In this document: positions 36,235 through 44,913 of the stretch, piece after piece
How the letters are laid out: the number at the start of each line of letters is the position of its first letter
Position numbering within the stretch: the stretch's first letter is position 1
Assembly: GCA_036733925.1 (NCBI GenBank)
Contig: DAIMZO010000016.1
Location: forward strand, 1 to 49,085
Length of the DNA: 49,085 nucleotides
Source: UBA2897 sp036733925
Lineage (GTDB): Bacteria > Bacillota > Negativicutes > Selenomonadales > Selenomonadaceae
Direction of reading: 5' to 3'
Notes under the pieces: model-generated
Told to the model about the DNA's origin: nothing
Database searches by the model: none
Seen by the model: only the letters and a program-made list of their open reading frames with translations
Made by a program: the position numbers and the translations under genes

Positions 36235-39200
36235 TTATTTTTCGTCCCTATTACCGTTCCCCTGGCTGTCGTCATCGGTCATGCTGCCGATATCCGCGAT
36301 GATGTCAGCCGCATCTTCTGCGGAATCCACCGGCTCATCATCAGTATTTGCGCCTTCGTCGTAGGAATCGCTGCCCGCCTCTGGCTGCTGCCCCTTCGTC
36401 GGGTCGACGCCGCTGACATCGAGGTCAAGGTCGCGTGCCTTGCTGTGGATGTCGATATCGTCATCGTCATCATCCTGCAGCGAGATCTCGTGCGCGTCGG
36501 AATCGAGGACGCGGATATCGAGGCCAATAGCCTGCAGTTCCTTGATGAGGACCTTGAACGACTCCGGAACGCCCGGCTCCGGGATGTTCTCGCCCTTGAC
36601 GATAGCCTCGTATGCCTTGACACGGCCGGCAACATCGTCGGACTTGACCGTCAGGATCTCCTGCAGGGTATAGGCAGCACCGTAAGCCTCGAGTGCCCAG
36701 ACCTCCATCTCGCCGAAGCGCTGGCCGCCGAATTGGGCCTTGCCGCCGAGCGGCTGCTGCGTGACGAGGGAGTACGGGCCCGTGGAACGCGCGTGGATTT
36801 TATCCGCAACGAGATGATGCAGTTTGAGGAAGTAGGTGATACCGACCGTTACGCGGTTCTCGAACGGCTCGCCGGTACGGCCATCGTAGAGGATGGTCTT
36901 GCCGTCTGCCGGTACGCCGGCCGCCTGCATCGTGCGGGCGATATCGTTATCGCGCGCACCATCGAAAATCGGGGTTGCGATATGCACGCCCGCGACATCT
37001 GGTTTCGGCATGCCGTATTTATCGAAATCATAGCCTGCATCGCGGAGATCCTTCTCGATGGTCGGGTCGCCGTCCTTGATGCGCTGGCCGATGACCTTGA
37101 CCGCCATGCCGAGGTGAACCTCGAGGATCTGTCCGATGTTCATACGCGACGGGACGCCTAACGGGTTCAGCACGAGGTCAACCGGCGTGCCATCCGGCAG
37201 GAACGGCATATCTTCCTGACGCATGATGCGCGAAACGACGCCCTTGTTGCCGTGACGGCCGGACATCTTATCGCCGACGGAGATCTTGCGTTTCTGCGCG
37301 ATATAGACGCGCACGAGGCGGTTGACGCCCGGCGGGAGCTCGTCGTTGTTCTCGCGGCTGAAGATCTTCACATCGACGATCTTGCCCATCTCGCCGTGCG
37401 GCACGCGCAGCGAGGTATCGCGGACTTCGCGTGCCTTCTCACCGAAGATGGCGCGGAGCAGGCGTTCCTCTGCCGTGAGCTCAGTCTCGCCTTTCGGCGT
37501 GACCTTGCCGACGAGGATATCGCCCGGGCGCACATCGGCACCGATAGAGATGATGCCGTCCTCATCGAGGTCTTTCAGTGCTTCTTCCGCAACGTTCGGG
37601 ATATCGCGCGTGATCTCCTCCGGGCCGAGCTTCGTGTCGCGCGCATCGCACTCATACTCCTCGATATGAATGGAGGTGTAGAGATCACGCTTGACGAGGT
37701 TCTCGGAAAGGAGGACAGCATCCTCGTAGTTATAACCCTCCCAAGGCATATACGCGACGATGATGTTGTAGCCAAGTGCGAGCTCGCCGTGATCCGTGGA
37801 CGGGCCATCGGCGATTGGCTGCTTCGGCGCAACCTTGTCGCCCTTGTATACGATTGGGGCCTGGTTGATGCACGTTCCCTGATTGGAACGCACGAATTTC
37901 TGCAATTTATAGTGGTCGAGGTCGCCGTCTTCCGTGCGGACATCGATGTAGTCCGCCGTCACGCGCTCAACCGTGCCGGCGTGCTTCGCGAGGATCATGA
38001 CGCCGGAGTCGCAGGCCGCCTTGTACTCCATGCCGGTACCGACGAGCGGTGCCTGCGTGCGGAGCAGAGGAACAGCCTGACGCTGCATGTTCGCGCCCAT
38101 CAGGGCACGGTTCGCATCATCGTTTTCGAGGAATGGGATCATCGCCGTCGCGATTGAGAAGACCTGACGCGGCGAAACGTCCATGTAGTCGACCTTCTCG
38201 CGGCGGTGCAGGCTCGTCTCCTCGTGGAAACGCGCCGTGACGCGCTCGTTGACGAACCATTCGTTCTCATCGAGCGGTTCGTTCGCCTGTGCGATGACGA
38301 GGTCGTCCTCCTCGTCCGCCGTCATGTAGCGGACCTCGTCGGTCACGCGGTGGTTCTCTTTATCGACGCGGCGATACGGCGTCTCCATGAAGCCGAACTG
38401 GTTGACGCGCGCGTACGTCGCGAGCGAACCGATCAGACCGATGTTCGGGCCTTCTGGGGACTCGACTGGGCACATGCGGCCGTAATGCGAGTTATGGACA
38501 TCGCGGACCTCAAATCCTGCGCGCTCGCGGGACAGACCGCCCGGGCCGAGTGCCGACAGGCGGCGCTTATGCGTGAGCTCGGACAGCGGATTGTGCTGAT
38601 CCATGAACTGCGAGAGCTGGGAGGAACCGAAGAACTCCTTGACCGCTGCGACAATCGGGCGGATGTTGATCAGCGCTTGCGGCGTGATGACATCGACGTC
38701 CTGAATCGTCATGCGCTCGCGAACCACGCGTTCCATGCGTGAGAGGCCGATGCGGAACTGGTTCTGCATCAGTTCGCCGACCGCACGCACGCGGCGGTTG
38801 CCGAGATGGTCGATATCGTCCGTGCGGCCGACACCGTCCATGAGGTTCAGCAGATAGTTGATGGAGGCGATGATATCCTCTTTCGAGATCGTGCGGTCGT
38901 AGATGTCGCGCGTCGGCGAGCAGAGCATCTTGAGACGGCTGCCGTCTTTCTGCAGCGCATAAATCTCAATGAGCCCGTCACCGAAGAACTTCTGCTCGTC
39001 TGCATCGTCGATGGCATCGAGCATGTCGTTCGTGACAGCCTCGCCCTGCGGGATAACGATCTCGCCCGTCTCATGATTGACGATTGGGTCTGCGAGGACT
39101 TTGCCGAGGATGCGGCGCTTCCAGCCGAGCTTCTTCGTGAGCTTGTAGCGGCCGACCGTCGCGAGATCGTAGCGCTTTGGGTCGAAGAACAGCGAGTTCA

Positions 39201-39966
39201 GCAGTTGCTGCGCGTTGTCCTCGTTCGCCGGCTCACCTGGACGCAGGCGATGATAGATCTCGATAACCGCCTCGCGGTGCGTCTTGACCTTGTCGACCGA
39301 TGGGTCGAGCGTGTTCAGGATGCGCGGGTCATTGCCGAAAAGATTCAGGATATCCTCATCGGTATCGTAGCCGAGTGCGCGGATGAAGTACGTCACCGGC
39401 ATCTTGCGCGTGCGGTCGATGCGAACCGAAACGACACCGTTCGTATCGGTCTCGAGCTCAATCCATGCACCGCGGTTCGGGATAACCGTCGCGTTGTAAA
39501 GCTTCGTGCCCGACGGGTCGATTTCCTCACCGTAGTAGGCGCCTGGGGAACGGACGAGCTGGCTGACGATGACACGCTCCGCACCATTGATGATGAACGT
39601 GCCCGTATCGGTCATCAGCGGGAAGTCGCCCATAAAGACTTCCTGCTCCTTGATCTCGCCCGTTTCCTTGTTGATGAGACGGACGTTGACGCGAAGCGGC
39701 GCGGAATACGTCGTGTCGCGCTGCTTGCACTCATCGAGATCATACTTTGGTTCTCCCAGCGAAAAACTTTCGAAGGAAAGCACCAGATTGCCGGAGAAGT
39801 CCTGGATTGGCGAGATATCACGGAAAATCTCCTGCAGTCCCTCATCGAGGAACCACTGGTAGCTGTTCCGCTGGATATCCAGCAGATGCGGCATCTCCAT
39901 GACATCCTTGATTCTCGCGTAGCTATACCTGGTTCTCTTGCCTACCGGCACAGGATTAAATAACAA
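36235..39966 (-). CDS. rpoB: DNA-directed RNA polymerase beta subunit
   Basis: A beta subunit of about 1243 residues. The rifampicin region reads GSSQLSQFMDQHNPLSEL and then THKRRLSALGPGGL, with the Asp, His and Ser positions that commonly mutate all in the sensitive state. DKMSGRHGNKGVVS and GGKAQFGGQRFGEME are the conserved late blocks. The C-terminal 90 residues are strongly acidic. Start: GTG 39975 has its Shine-Dalgarno immediately adjacent, whereas TTG 39966 has GGGGTG six bases upstream, so TTG is preferred. It is read from its own promoter at 40110-40138. Confidence 0.97.
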   Translation of the reverse strand: MLFNPVPVGKRTRYSYARIKDVMEMPHLLDIQRNSYQWFLDEGLQEIFRDISPIQDFSGNLVLSFESFSLGEPKYDLDECKQRDTTYSAPLRVNVRLINKETGEIKEQEVFMGDFPLMTDTGTFIINGAERVIVSQLVRSPGAYYGEEIDPSGTKLYNATVIPNRGAWIELETDTNGVVSVRIDRTRKMPVTYFIRALGYDTDEDILNLFGNDPRILNTLDPSVDKVKTHREAVIEIYHRLRPGEPANEDNAQQLLNSLFFDPKRYDLATVGRYKLTKKLGWKRRILGKVLADPIVNHETGEIVIPQGEAVTNDMLDAIDDADEQKFFGDGLIEIYALQKDGSRLKMLCSPTRDIYDRTISKEDIIASINYLLNLMDGVGRTDDIDHLGNRRVRAVGELMQNQFRIGLSRMERVVRERMTIQDVDVITPQALINIRPIVAAVKEFFGSSQLSQFMDQHNPLSELTHKRRLSALGPGGLSRERAGFEVRDVHNSHYGRMCPVESPEGPNIGLIGSLATYARVNQFGFMETPYRRVDKENHRVTDEVRYMTADEEDDLVIAQANEPLDENEWFVNERVTARFHEETSLHRREKVDYMDVSPRQVFSIATAMIPFLENDDANRALMGANMQRQAVPLLRTQAPLVGTGMEYKAACDSGVMILAKHAGTVERVTADYIDVRTEDGDLDHYKLQKFVRSNQGTCINQAPIVYKGDKVAPKQPIADGPSTDHGELALGYNIIVAYMPWEGYNYEDAVLLSENLVKRDLYTSIHIEEYECDARDTKLGPEEITRDIPNVAEEALKDLDEDGIISIGADVRPGDILVGKVTPKGETELTAEERLLRAIFGEKAREVRDTSLRVPHGEMGKIVDVKIFSRENNDELPPGVNRLVRVYIAQKRKISVGDKMSGRHGNKGVVSRIMRQEDMPFLPDGTPVDLVLNPLGVPSRMNIGQILEVHLGMAVKVIGQRIKDGDPTIEKDLRDAGYDFDKYGMPKPDVAGVHIATPIFDGARDNDIARTMQAAGVPADGKTILYDGRTGEPFENRVTVGITYFLKLHHLVADKIHARSTGPYSLVTQQPLGGKAQFGGQRFGEMEVWALEAYGAAYTLQEILTVKSDDVAGRVKAYEAIVKGENIPEPGVPESFKVLIKELQAIGLDIRVLDSDAHEISLQDDDDDDIDIHSKARDLDLDVSGVDPTKGQQPEAGSDSYDEGANTDDEPVDSAEDAADIIADIGSMTDDDSQGNGNRDEK

Positions 39967-40023
39967 ATCCTTCACCCCTTAGCCTGATTTGTACCATAAC
40001 TTCTTGAAAGATAGAACATAAAA

Positions 40024-40077
40024 GCACGCAAATAGACGCGGATAGACGATTCTTACTCCTTTACTCCATTTGCGCGC
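40024..40077 (-). other. Hairpin in the rpoBC leader
   Basis: A 10-bp stem (GCACGCAAAT at 40024-40033 against ATTTGCGCGC at 40068-40077, one wobble pair) encloses 34 bases with repeated GTCTAT and GGAGTAA units on the minus strand. It lies in the roughly 130-base leader of rpoB. No known leader family was recognised; a role in autogenous control is possible but not shown. Confidence 0.4.
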
Positions 40078-40109
40078 ACTTATCCCTATGCATTTTCCTG
40101 TAGTCATAA

Positions 40110-40138
40110 ACTATAGCATAAGATTTCTCCCCTGTCAA
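40110..40138 (-). promoter_or_regulatory. Promoter of rpoBC
   Basis: On the minus strand TTGACA (40138-40133), a 17-base spacer ending TGC, and TATAGT (40115-40110): a strong sigma-70 promoter with an extended -10. It gives a leader of about 135 bases before rpoB. Confidence 0.85.
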
Positions 40139-40230
40139 TACAAACGCGGCAATTTTTGATAGATTTCCTGAAATAAAACAAGATTTCTGCCACGTTGCCT
40201 TTTATGGTGGAAAAGTCTCGCCATAACAAG

Positions 40231-40236
40231 TATAAT
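40231..40236 (+). promoter_or_regulatory. -10 element of the NifH-like gene
   Basis: TATAAT lies 36 bases before the ATG at 40272. No good -35 is seen 17 bases upstream (TGGAAA), so an activator may be needed or the promoter is weak. Confidence 0.45.
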
Positions 40237-40271
40237 GGAAGGGAATTACGATAAAACAGGAGGCACATCCT

Positions 40272-41033
40272 ATGTTGAAACTAGCTGTGTACGGCAAAGG
40301 CGGTATCGGCAAATCGACACTGACTGCAAATCTCGCGGCGGCGTTCGCGAGCCTCGGAAAACGCGTCATCCAGATTGGGTGCGACCCGAAGGCGGACTCG
40401 ACGATCAATCTGCTGGGCGGCCAGCCGCTGATGTCGGTGATGGGCTATCTGCGCGAATACGACAAGGAGCCGACGAATCTCGACCAGATTTCCCGGGCGG
40501 GATACCACGGCATCCTCTGCATCGAGACAGGCGGCCCGACGCCAGGGCTCGGCTGCGCGGGGCGCGGCATCGTCGCGACGTTCGGCCTGCTCGAGGATCT
40601 CGAGCTGTTCGAGAAATTCCAGCCGGACGTCGTGCTCTATGATGTCCTCGGCGACGTCGTATGCGGCGGCTTTGCCGCACCGATCCGCGAGGGCTATGCC
40701 GAGGAAGTCCTGATCGTCACGAGCGGCGAGAAGATGGCGCTCTACGCGGCGGGCAACATCGCCTCCGCGGTCGAGAACTTCAAAGACCGAGGCTACGCGA
40801 AGGTCCGCGGCGTCGTGCTGAACCGCCGCAACGTCCCGGATGAGCGCGGAAAAGTCGAGGCGTTCACGCGCGAACGCCACCTCGACATCCTCGCGGACAT
40901 CCCCCGTTCCGACGATATCAACAACTACGAGGAGCAGGGAAAGACCGTCATCGAGGGCGATGCTTCCCTCCCCATCAGCCAGACATTCCTGACCCTCGCG
41001 AAGAACCTCCTCGCCAAAAAAGAGCACGAATAA
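40272..41033 (+). CDS. NifH-like ATP-dependent reductase (nitrogenase-like Fe protein, NflH type)
   Basis: A 253-residue Fe-protein homologue. Walker A is GKGGIGKST, switch I contains CDPKADST, and both bridging [4Fe-4S] cysteines are present: ETGGPTPGLGCAGRG and YDVLGDVVCGGFA. The family dimer donates electrons, with ATP hydrolysis, to a component-1 partner (NifDK, BchNB, CfbD, MarDK and unassigned Nfl types). It is somewhat shorter than NifH (about 290), lacking the C-terminal extension, like other non-nitrogenase members. GGAGG lies eight bases upstream of the ATG. It is a single-gene unit closed by a terminator; the probable partners are the component-1-like genes starting at 46692. Confidence 0.9.
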   Translation: MLKLAVYGKGGIGKSTLTANLAAAFASLGKRVIQIGCDPKADSTINLLGGQPLMSVMGYLREYDKEPTNLDQISRAGYHGILCIETGGPTPGLGCAGRGIVATFGLLEDLELFEKFQPDVVLYDVLGDVVCGGFAAPIREGYAEEVLIVTSGEKMALYAAGNIASAVENFKDRGYAKVRGVVLNRRNVPDERGKVEAFTRERHLDILADIPRSDDINNYEEQGKTVIEGDASLPISQTFLTLAKNLLAKKEHE

Positions 41034-41042
41034 ACGCCCATC

Positions 41043-41071
41043 AAAAATCCCCGGCTTGACCGGGGATTTTT
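41043..41071. terminator. Bidirectional terminator after the NifH-like gene
   Basis: A 12-bp perfect stem (AAAAATCCCCGG and complement, arms 41043-41054 and 41060-41071) with a 5-base loop lies between converging genes. Confidence 0.9.
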
Positions 41072-41097
41072 CGTCTATGATTTTCTTTGCTGCCAAG

Positions 41098-41967
41098 TCA
41101 TCCGAGCTTCAGTTTCTGTTTCGCGGAAACGTGGCGGTCGAAGCCGATTTCCTCTTTGCTCATGCCGAGCGCGAGCCCGACGAGCTGCTGGAGGTGTAGA
41201 ACCGGGATCTCCGCCATCGAGTGCACGGCTTCGCGGCCCTCCGGCTCGTACATATCAATCTGCATCTGGCAGAGCGGGCACGGCGTCGCGAGGATCTCCG
41301 CCCGCGCGCGGACGGCGCTGTCCGCAATCTGCCCCGTGCGGACGAGCACATCGTGTTCCGCGGCGAGCTGCGCATGGAAGCCGCAGCAGAGCCGGTTCGC
41401 GTCGAACCAGACCGGCTGGCCGCCGAGCCGGCGGACAAGCCGCTCGAAATAATCCGGATGTTCCTCCTCGCCATGGCCGCCCATGACTTCCTTCGGGCGC
41501 AGGATATGGCAGCCGTAGTAGCAGGCGACTTTCGCGCCGTCGAGCCCTTTGTCGAGTTTTCTCTCCAAGAGCTCCGGATAGTCGTCGAGCACCCAGAGGA
41601 AATGCGTAATCTTGCTCGTCCCCTGATATTCGTACGGATGCCCGGCTTCGCGCAGGATCCCGTTGACTTTATCCTTCAGCGCCGGGTCGCTGTCCAGCCG
41701 TTTCTTTGCCGTGCGGAGCTGCAGCGTGCAGGTATTGCATACGGTCAGGATGTCGAGCCCCATGTGCTCCGCGATGGAGATGTTCCGCGCGTTGACCGCG
41801 AGCGCCGCGAGATCGTTGACCCCCTGCGCATGCGAGGCGCCGCAGCAGGTCCAGTTCTCGATCTCCTCGAGTTCGATGCCGAGCCGGTCACAGACCTTCG
41901 TCAGAGAGGTATACGCCTCGGCTGCCGCACCTTTCAGGACGCATCCCGGAAAGAAAGCATATTTCAT
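41098..41967 (-). CDS. mfrE: Fumarate reductase subunit E (MfrE/SdhE, HdrB-like CCG-domain protein)
   Basis: A 289-residue protein with two full cysteine-rich CCG domains: FPGCVLKG, WTCCGASHAQG and CNTC in the first, then YYGCHILRP, LCCGFHAQL and CPLCQMQ in the second. It has no membrane helix. The family includes HdrB and the E subunit of type-E succinate dehydrogenases and 8-methylmenaquinol:fumarate reductase, where it takes electrons from quinol to the Fe-S subunit. It is third of the A-B-E operon, 3 bases after the B gene. GGAGGGG precedes the ATG. Confidence 0.88.
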   Translation of the reverse strand: MKYAFFPGCVLKGAAAEAYTSLTKVCDRLGIELEEIENWTCCGASHAQGVNDLAALAVNARNISIAEHMGLDILTVCNTCTLQLRTAKKRLDSDPALKDKVNGILREAGHPYEYQGTSKITHFLWVLDDYPELLERKLDKGLDGAKVACYYGCHILRPKEVMGGHGEEEHPDYFERLVRRLGGQPVWFDANRLCCGFHAQLAAEHDVLVRTGQIADSAVRARAEILATPCPLCQMQIDMYEPEGREAVHSMAEIPVLHLQQLVGLALGMSKEEIGFDRHVSAKQKLKLG

Positions 41968-41970
41968 GAT

Positions 41971-42924
41971 TTACCCCTCCTCTGACTGCTGTTCCGCAAT
42001 TTTCACGACCTTGCGGATCGTGTTGATTTCCGGATTCACCGGGTGCTTGTCGAGCGGATTCATCTTGCCGACATGCATGAGCCGCAAGGCCATCGGCGCG
42101 CGCAGCGACGCGGCGAGGAAGCCCTCCGATTCGATATTGAGCTTCGACTCATCGAGCGTACCGGACTTCGAAATATCGTCGTAGATTGCCTTCGCGTGCT
42201 TCGCCCCGACATTGTCCGCGAGGCTATAGCGGAACGAGGCCGCCTTGAGCTTTTCGATGGCGCCTGCCGGGTCAAGCCCTTTCGGGCATTTCGCCGTGCA
42301 TTCCTGGCAGTTGAAGCAGCGCCAGAGGCCCGCGTCGATGACGGCCTGCAGATGCTCCTTCGGCGACGCGTCGCGGTCATCCGCGACGAATTTCTCCGCC
42401 TTGACGAACGCAAACGGGTCGAGGAAGTCCTTCTGATGCAGGGAGTTCTTGTTGCATTCCGAAACGCAGGAGCCGCAGAGGATGCATCCGGCGTACTTCT
42501 TGTACTTCTTGAACGCATCCGGAGACTGCATGCAGCCCTGATCCGCCGAGAATTCCCCTTTCGGCTTCAAGACCGGCTTTGCCTTCTTGAGGCGCGTGTA
42601 CTTCGGATCCCAATCCACAACGAGATCGCGGATCACGCGGAAGTTCCCGAGCGGTTCGACGGTCAGCGTATCGGTCTCATAGCGGCCCATCAGCTCTTCG
42701 ATGAGCACCTCGCACGAAAGCACGGCGTTGCTGTTGACTCGCGTCGCACAGGCGCCGCAGATGCCGGATCGGCAGGAGCACGTAAAGGAAAGCGTCGGAT
42801 CCTGATGTTCCTTGATGTAGATGAGGGCCTCGAGGACCGTCATGCCCGTCGTGACCGGGATCTGGTAGCTCTGTGTCCATTTTCTGCCGTCTGCGAAACG
42901 ATGTATCTTCAGTTTGACATCCAT
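41971..42924 (-). CDS. mfrB: Fumarate reductase iron-sulfur subunit (MfrB/SdhB)
   Basis: A 317-residue Fe-S subunit. The N-terminal [2Fe-2S] site is CSCRSGICGAC with a later Cys in VLSCE. The C-terminal ferredoxin domain has CILCGSCVSEC and CFNCQECTAKCPKG. In classical FrdB/SdhB the second position of the last motif is a non-Cys residue, giving [3Fe-4S]. Here it is Cys, so a second [4Fe-4S] is likely, as described for type-E enzymes such as that of Sulfolobus. It begins 2 bases after the A gene ends. It passes electrons from subunit E to the flavin subunit. Confidence 0.92.
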   Translation of the reverse strand: MDVKLKIHRFADGRKWTQSYQIPVTTGMTVLEALIYIKEHQDPTLSFTCSCRSGICGACATRVNSNAVLSCEVLIEELMGRYETDTLTVEPLGNFRVIRDLVVDWDPKYTRLKKAKPVLKPKGEFSADQGCMQSPDAFKKYKKYAGCILCGSCVSECNKNSLHQKDFLDPFAFVKAEKFVADDRDASPKEHLQAVIDAGLWRCFNCQECTAKCPKGLDPAGAIEKLKAASFRYSLADNVGAKHAKAIYDDISKSGTLDESKLNIESEGFLAASLRAPMALRLMHVGKMNPLDKHPVNPEINTIRKVVKIAEQQSEEG

Positions 42925-42925
42925 C

Positions 42926-44776
42926 TCAATACTTCCTTTCTTTCGGCGGATACTTCGTGATCACGACATCCTGATAGTCCGTATGCCAAGATCCCGACTG
43001 CGGATTCTTCGTGATGATCGTGTGCTTCAGGAAATTCACATCATCGCGTTTCGGGAAATCCCGGCGCGTATGCGCCCCGCGGCTCTCTTTGCGCGCGATG
43101 GCGCCCTGGCAGATGGCCTGCGCAATCTGCAGGAGATTGCCGAGCTCGATGTACTGCTCGAACGCCGTATTGTAGACATGCGAGCTGTCCCCGACGTAGC
43201 AGTGCTCGTATTCTTTCTGCAGGGCGACAATCTCCTGCGAGGCCTCCATGAGGTGCTGCTCGTCGCGGAACACGCCGACCTTGTACCACATCGTGTTGAC
43301 CATCGCGTCGCGGATCTCCGGCACCGACTTCCCGGCGGCGCGGCTCGTCACCTCGTCGAACCGGTTCATCCATTTCTTGCAGTCGGCCTGCAGCTCATCC
43401 TGATTGCCCGCGTAGGGATGGCTCTTGGCGTAATCCGCTGCGCCATCCCCCGCGACATGCCCGAATACGAGAACCTCCGAAAGCGAGTTCGCGCCGAGGC
43501 GGTTCGCCCCGTGCACGGAAATGCAGCTACACTCGCCTGCCGCATAGACGCCCGGCACCTTCGTCGCGCAGGTATGGAAGTCCTCGGTTGCAAGGCCCCC
43601 CATCGAATAATGGCAGGTCGGCGCAATCAGCACCGGCTCTTTCGTGATATCGACGCCGGCAAAGCGCTTGGCCAGCCCTTCGACCTGACCGAGGCGCTCG
43701 TGGACGCGCTCCGGCGGGATGACCGTGAAATCGAGATAGACGCCCGCGTGGATGCCCTCGCCGACGCCGTTCCCCTGCTCGATTTCCGTCGCGATGGCAC
43801 GTGCGACGACATCGCGCGTCGCAAGCTCCATCTTTTCCGGCGCATATTTCGACATGAAGCGGTTCCCGTTCTTGTCCTTGAGCAGGGCACCCTCCGAACG
43901 GCTCGACTCAGAGAGCAGGACGCCGTTCGCCGAAAGGCCAGTCGGGTGGAACTGGACCATTTCCGGATCCTTGAACGGGATGCCGATGTTCATGCCCGCG
44001 ACGATGCCGTCGCCCGTGGAGCTGTACGGGTTCGACGTGCGGATCCAGTAGACGCGGCCATATCCGCCTGTCGCGATGATGATGGTCTTCGCCGGGATGC
44101 CGAGCAGGTTGCCCGTGCGCATATCCATCGCGATGGCGCCGTTCAGCTGGTCTTTCTCCTCGCCGCCCATGCTGATCTCGAGCATCTGGCATTCGGAGAT
44201 GAAATCGATATCGTGCGCGAGGCACTGCTCGAACAGCGTATGCACCATCGCGTGGCCCGCGCGATCCTCGTAATAAGCCGCCCGTGCGTGCGAATGGCCG
44301 CCCATCTTGCGCTGATGCACATGCCCATCCGTCTGCCGGTTGTACGGATACCCCATGTAGTCCATCTCGTTGATGTTCGCGCCCGCGCGCTCCGCAAAAA
44401 ACTCGACCGCATCCTGGTCGCAGAGATAGTCCCCGCCCTTCACCGTATCAAAGGCATGGGATTCCACGCTGTCGTTCGGATCCGTATAGCCGAGCACACC
44501 GTTCATGCCGCCCTGCGCCATCGTCGAAGCGGAGCGCGTCGGGATGAGCTTCGTCATGACCGCGACCTTCAGATCCTTGTTCTCCGCGGCCGCGAGTGCC
44601 GCACGCATGCCAGCACCGCCGCTCCCGATAATCAACACATCGTAAATGACGTCGCCGGTCTGCACCTTCTCCGGAATGTTCCTGCCATTCCATGTGAAAC
44701 AGCTTCCCGCCGCGAGCACGACGCCCGCAGCAGCGGCCCCTTTGATAAAGGTTCGCCTTGAAATTTCCTTTGACAT
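42926..44776 (-). CDS. mfrA: Tat-exported fumarate reductase flavoprotein subunit (MfrA/SdhA)
   Basis: A 616-residue flavoprotein. The N-terminus is a twin-arginine signal (SRRTFIKGAAAAG), as in the periplasmic MfrA of Wolinella. FAD fold: VLIIGSGGAGMRAALAAAEN. Catalytic residues are all present: FHPTGL, SEGALL, the Arg of ATRDVVARAI, CHYSMGG and HGANRLGANSLSE. The His that covalently binds FAD in FrdA/SdhA (RSH) reads RSA here, so FAD is probably non-covalent. GGAGGG precedes the ATG. It reduces fumarate to succinate, presumably outside the inner membrane in this diderm cell, with subunits B and E. Confidence 0.92.
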   Translation of the reverse strand: MSKEISRRTFIKGAAAAGVVLAAGSCFTWNGRNIPEKVQTGDVIYDVLIIGSGGAGMRAALAAAENKDLKVAVMTKLIPTRSASTMAQGGMNGVLGYTDPNDSVESHAFDTVKGGDYLCDQDAVEFFAERAGANINEMDYMGYPYNRQTDGHVHQRKMGGHSHARAAYYEDRAGHAMVHTLFEQCLAHDIDFISECQMLEISMGGEEKDQLNGAIAMDMRTGNLLGIPAKTIIIATGGYGRVYWIRTSNPYSSTGDGIVAGMNIGIPFKDPEMVQFHPTGLSANGVLLSESSRSEGALLKDKNGNRFMSKYAPEKMELATRDVVARAIATEIEQGNGVGEGIHAGVYLDFTVIPPERVHERLGQVEGLAKRFAGVDITKEPVLIAPTCHYSMGGLATEDFHTCATKVPGVYAAGECSCISVHGANRLGANSLSEVLVFGHVAGDGAADYAKSHPYAGNQDELQADCKKWMNRFDEVTSRAAGKSVPEIRDAMVNTMWYKVGVFRDEQHLMEASQEIVALQKEYEHCYVGDSSHVYNTAFEQYIELGNLLQIAQAICQGAIARKESRGAHTRRDFPKRDDVNFLKHTIITKNPQSGSWHTDYQDVVITKYPPKERKY

Positions 44777-44820
44777 CCGTTTCCCTCCTCAAACCCTTCA
44801 CCAAACATTCTCTTTATCAG

Positions 44821-44849
44821 AAAAAAGCATAGGCGCAGCATGCCTACAC
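44821..44849 (-). terminator. Hairpin with T6 tail between the aldo/keto reductase and mfrA
   Basis: An 8-bp stem (GTGTAGGC against GCCTATGC on the minus strand, two wobble pairs) with a 7-base loop, followed by six T. Only 45 bases remain to mfrA, so it may be a leaky terminator or attenuator in the leader of the mfr operon. Confidence 0.6.
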
Positions 44850-44913
44850 TTTTCCTGTCCATTCTCCTATTGTAAAATTTTCTGAGTCCCCGTATAGTTC
44901 TCCCCAATCTGCC

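Noticed and set aside
38400..38660. Possible rifampicin-resistance allele in rpoB
   Set aside because: All commonly mutated positions (Asp, His, Ser of the resistance region) read as in sensitive enzymes.
42914..44761. Plus-strand ORF of 615 codons opposite mfrA
   Set aside because: Almost exactly mirrors the flavoprotein gene and has no domain features.
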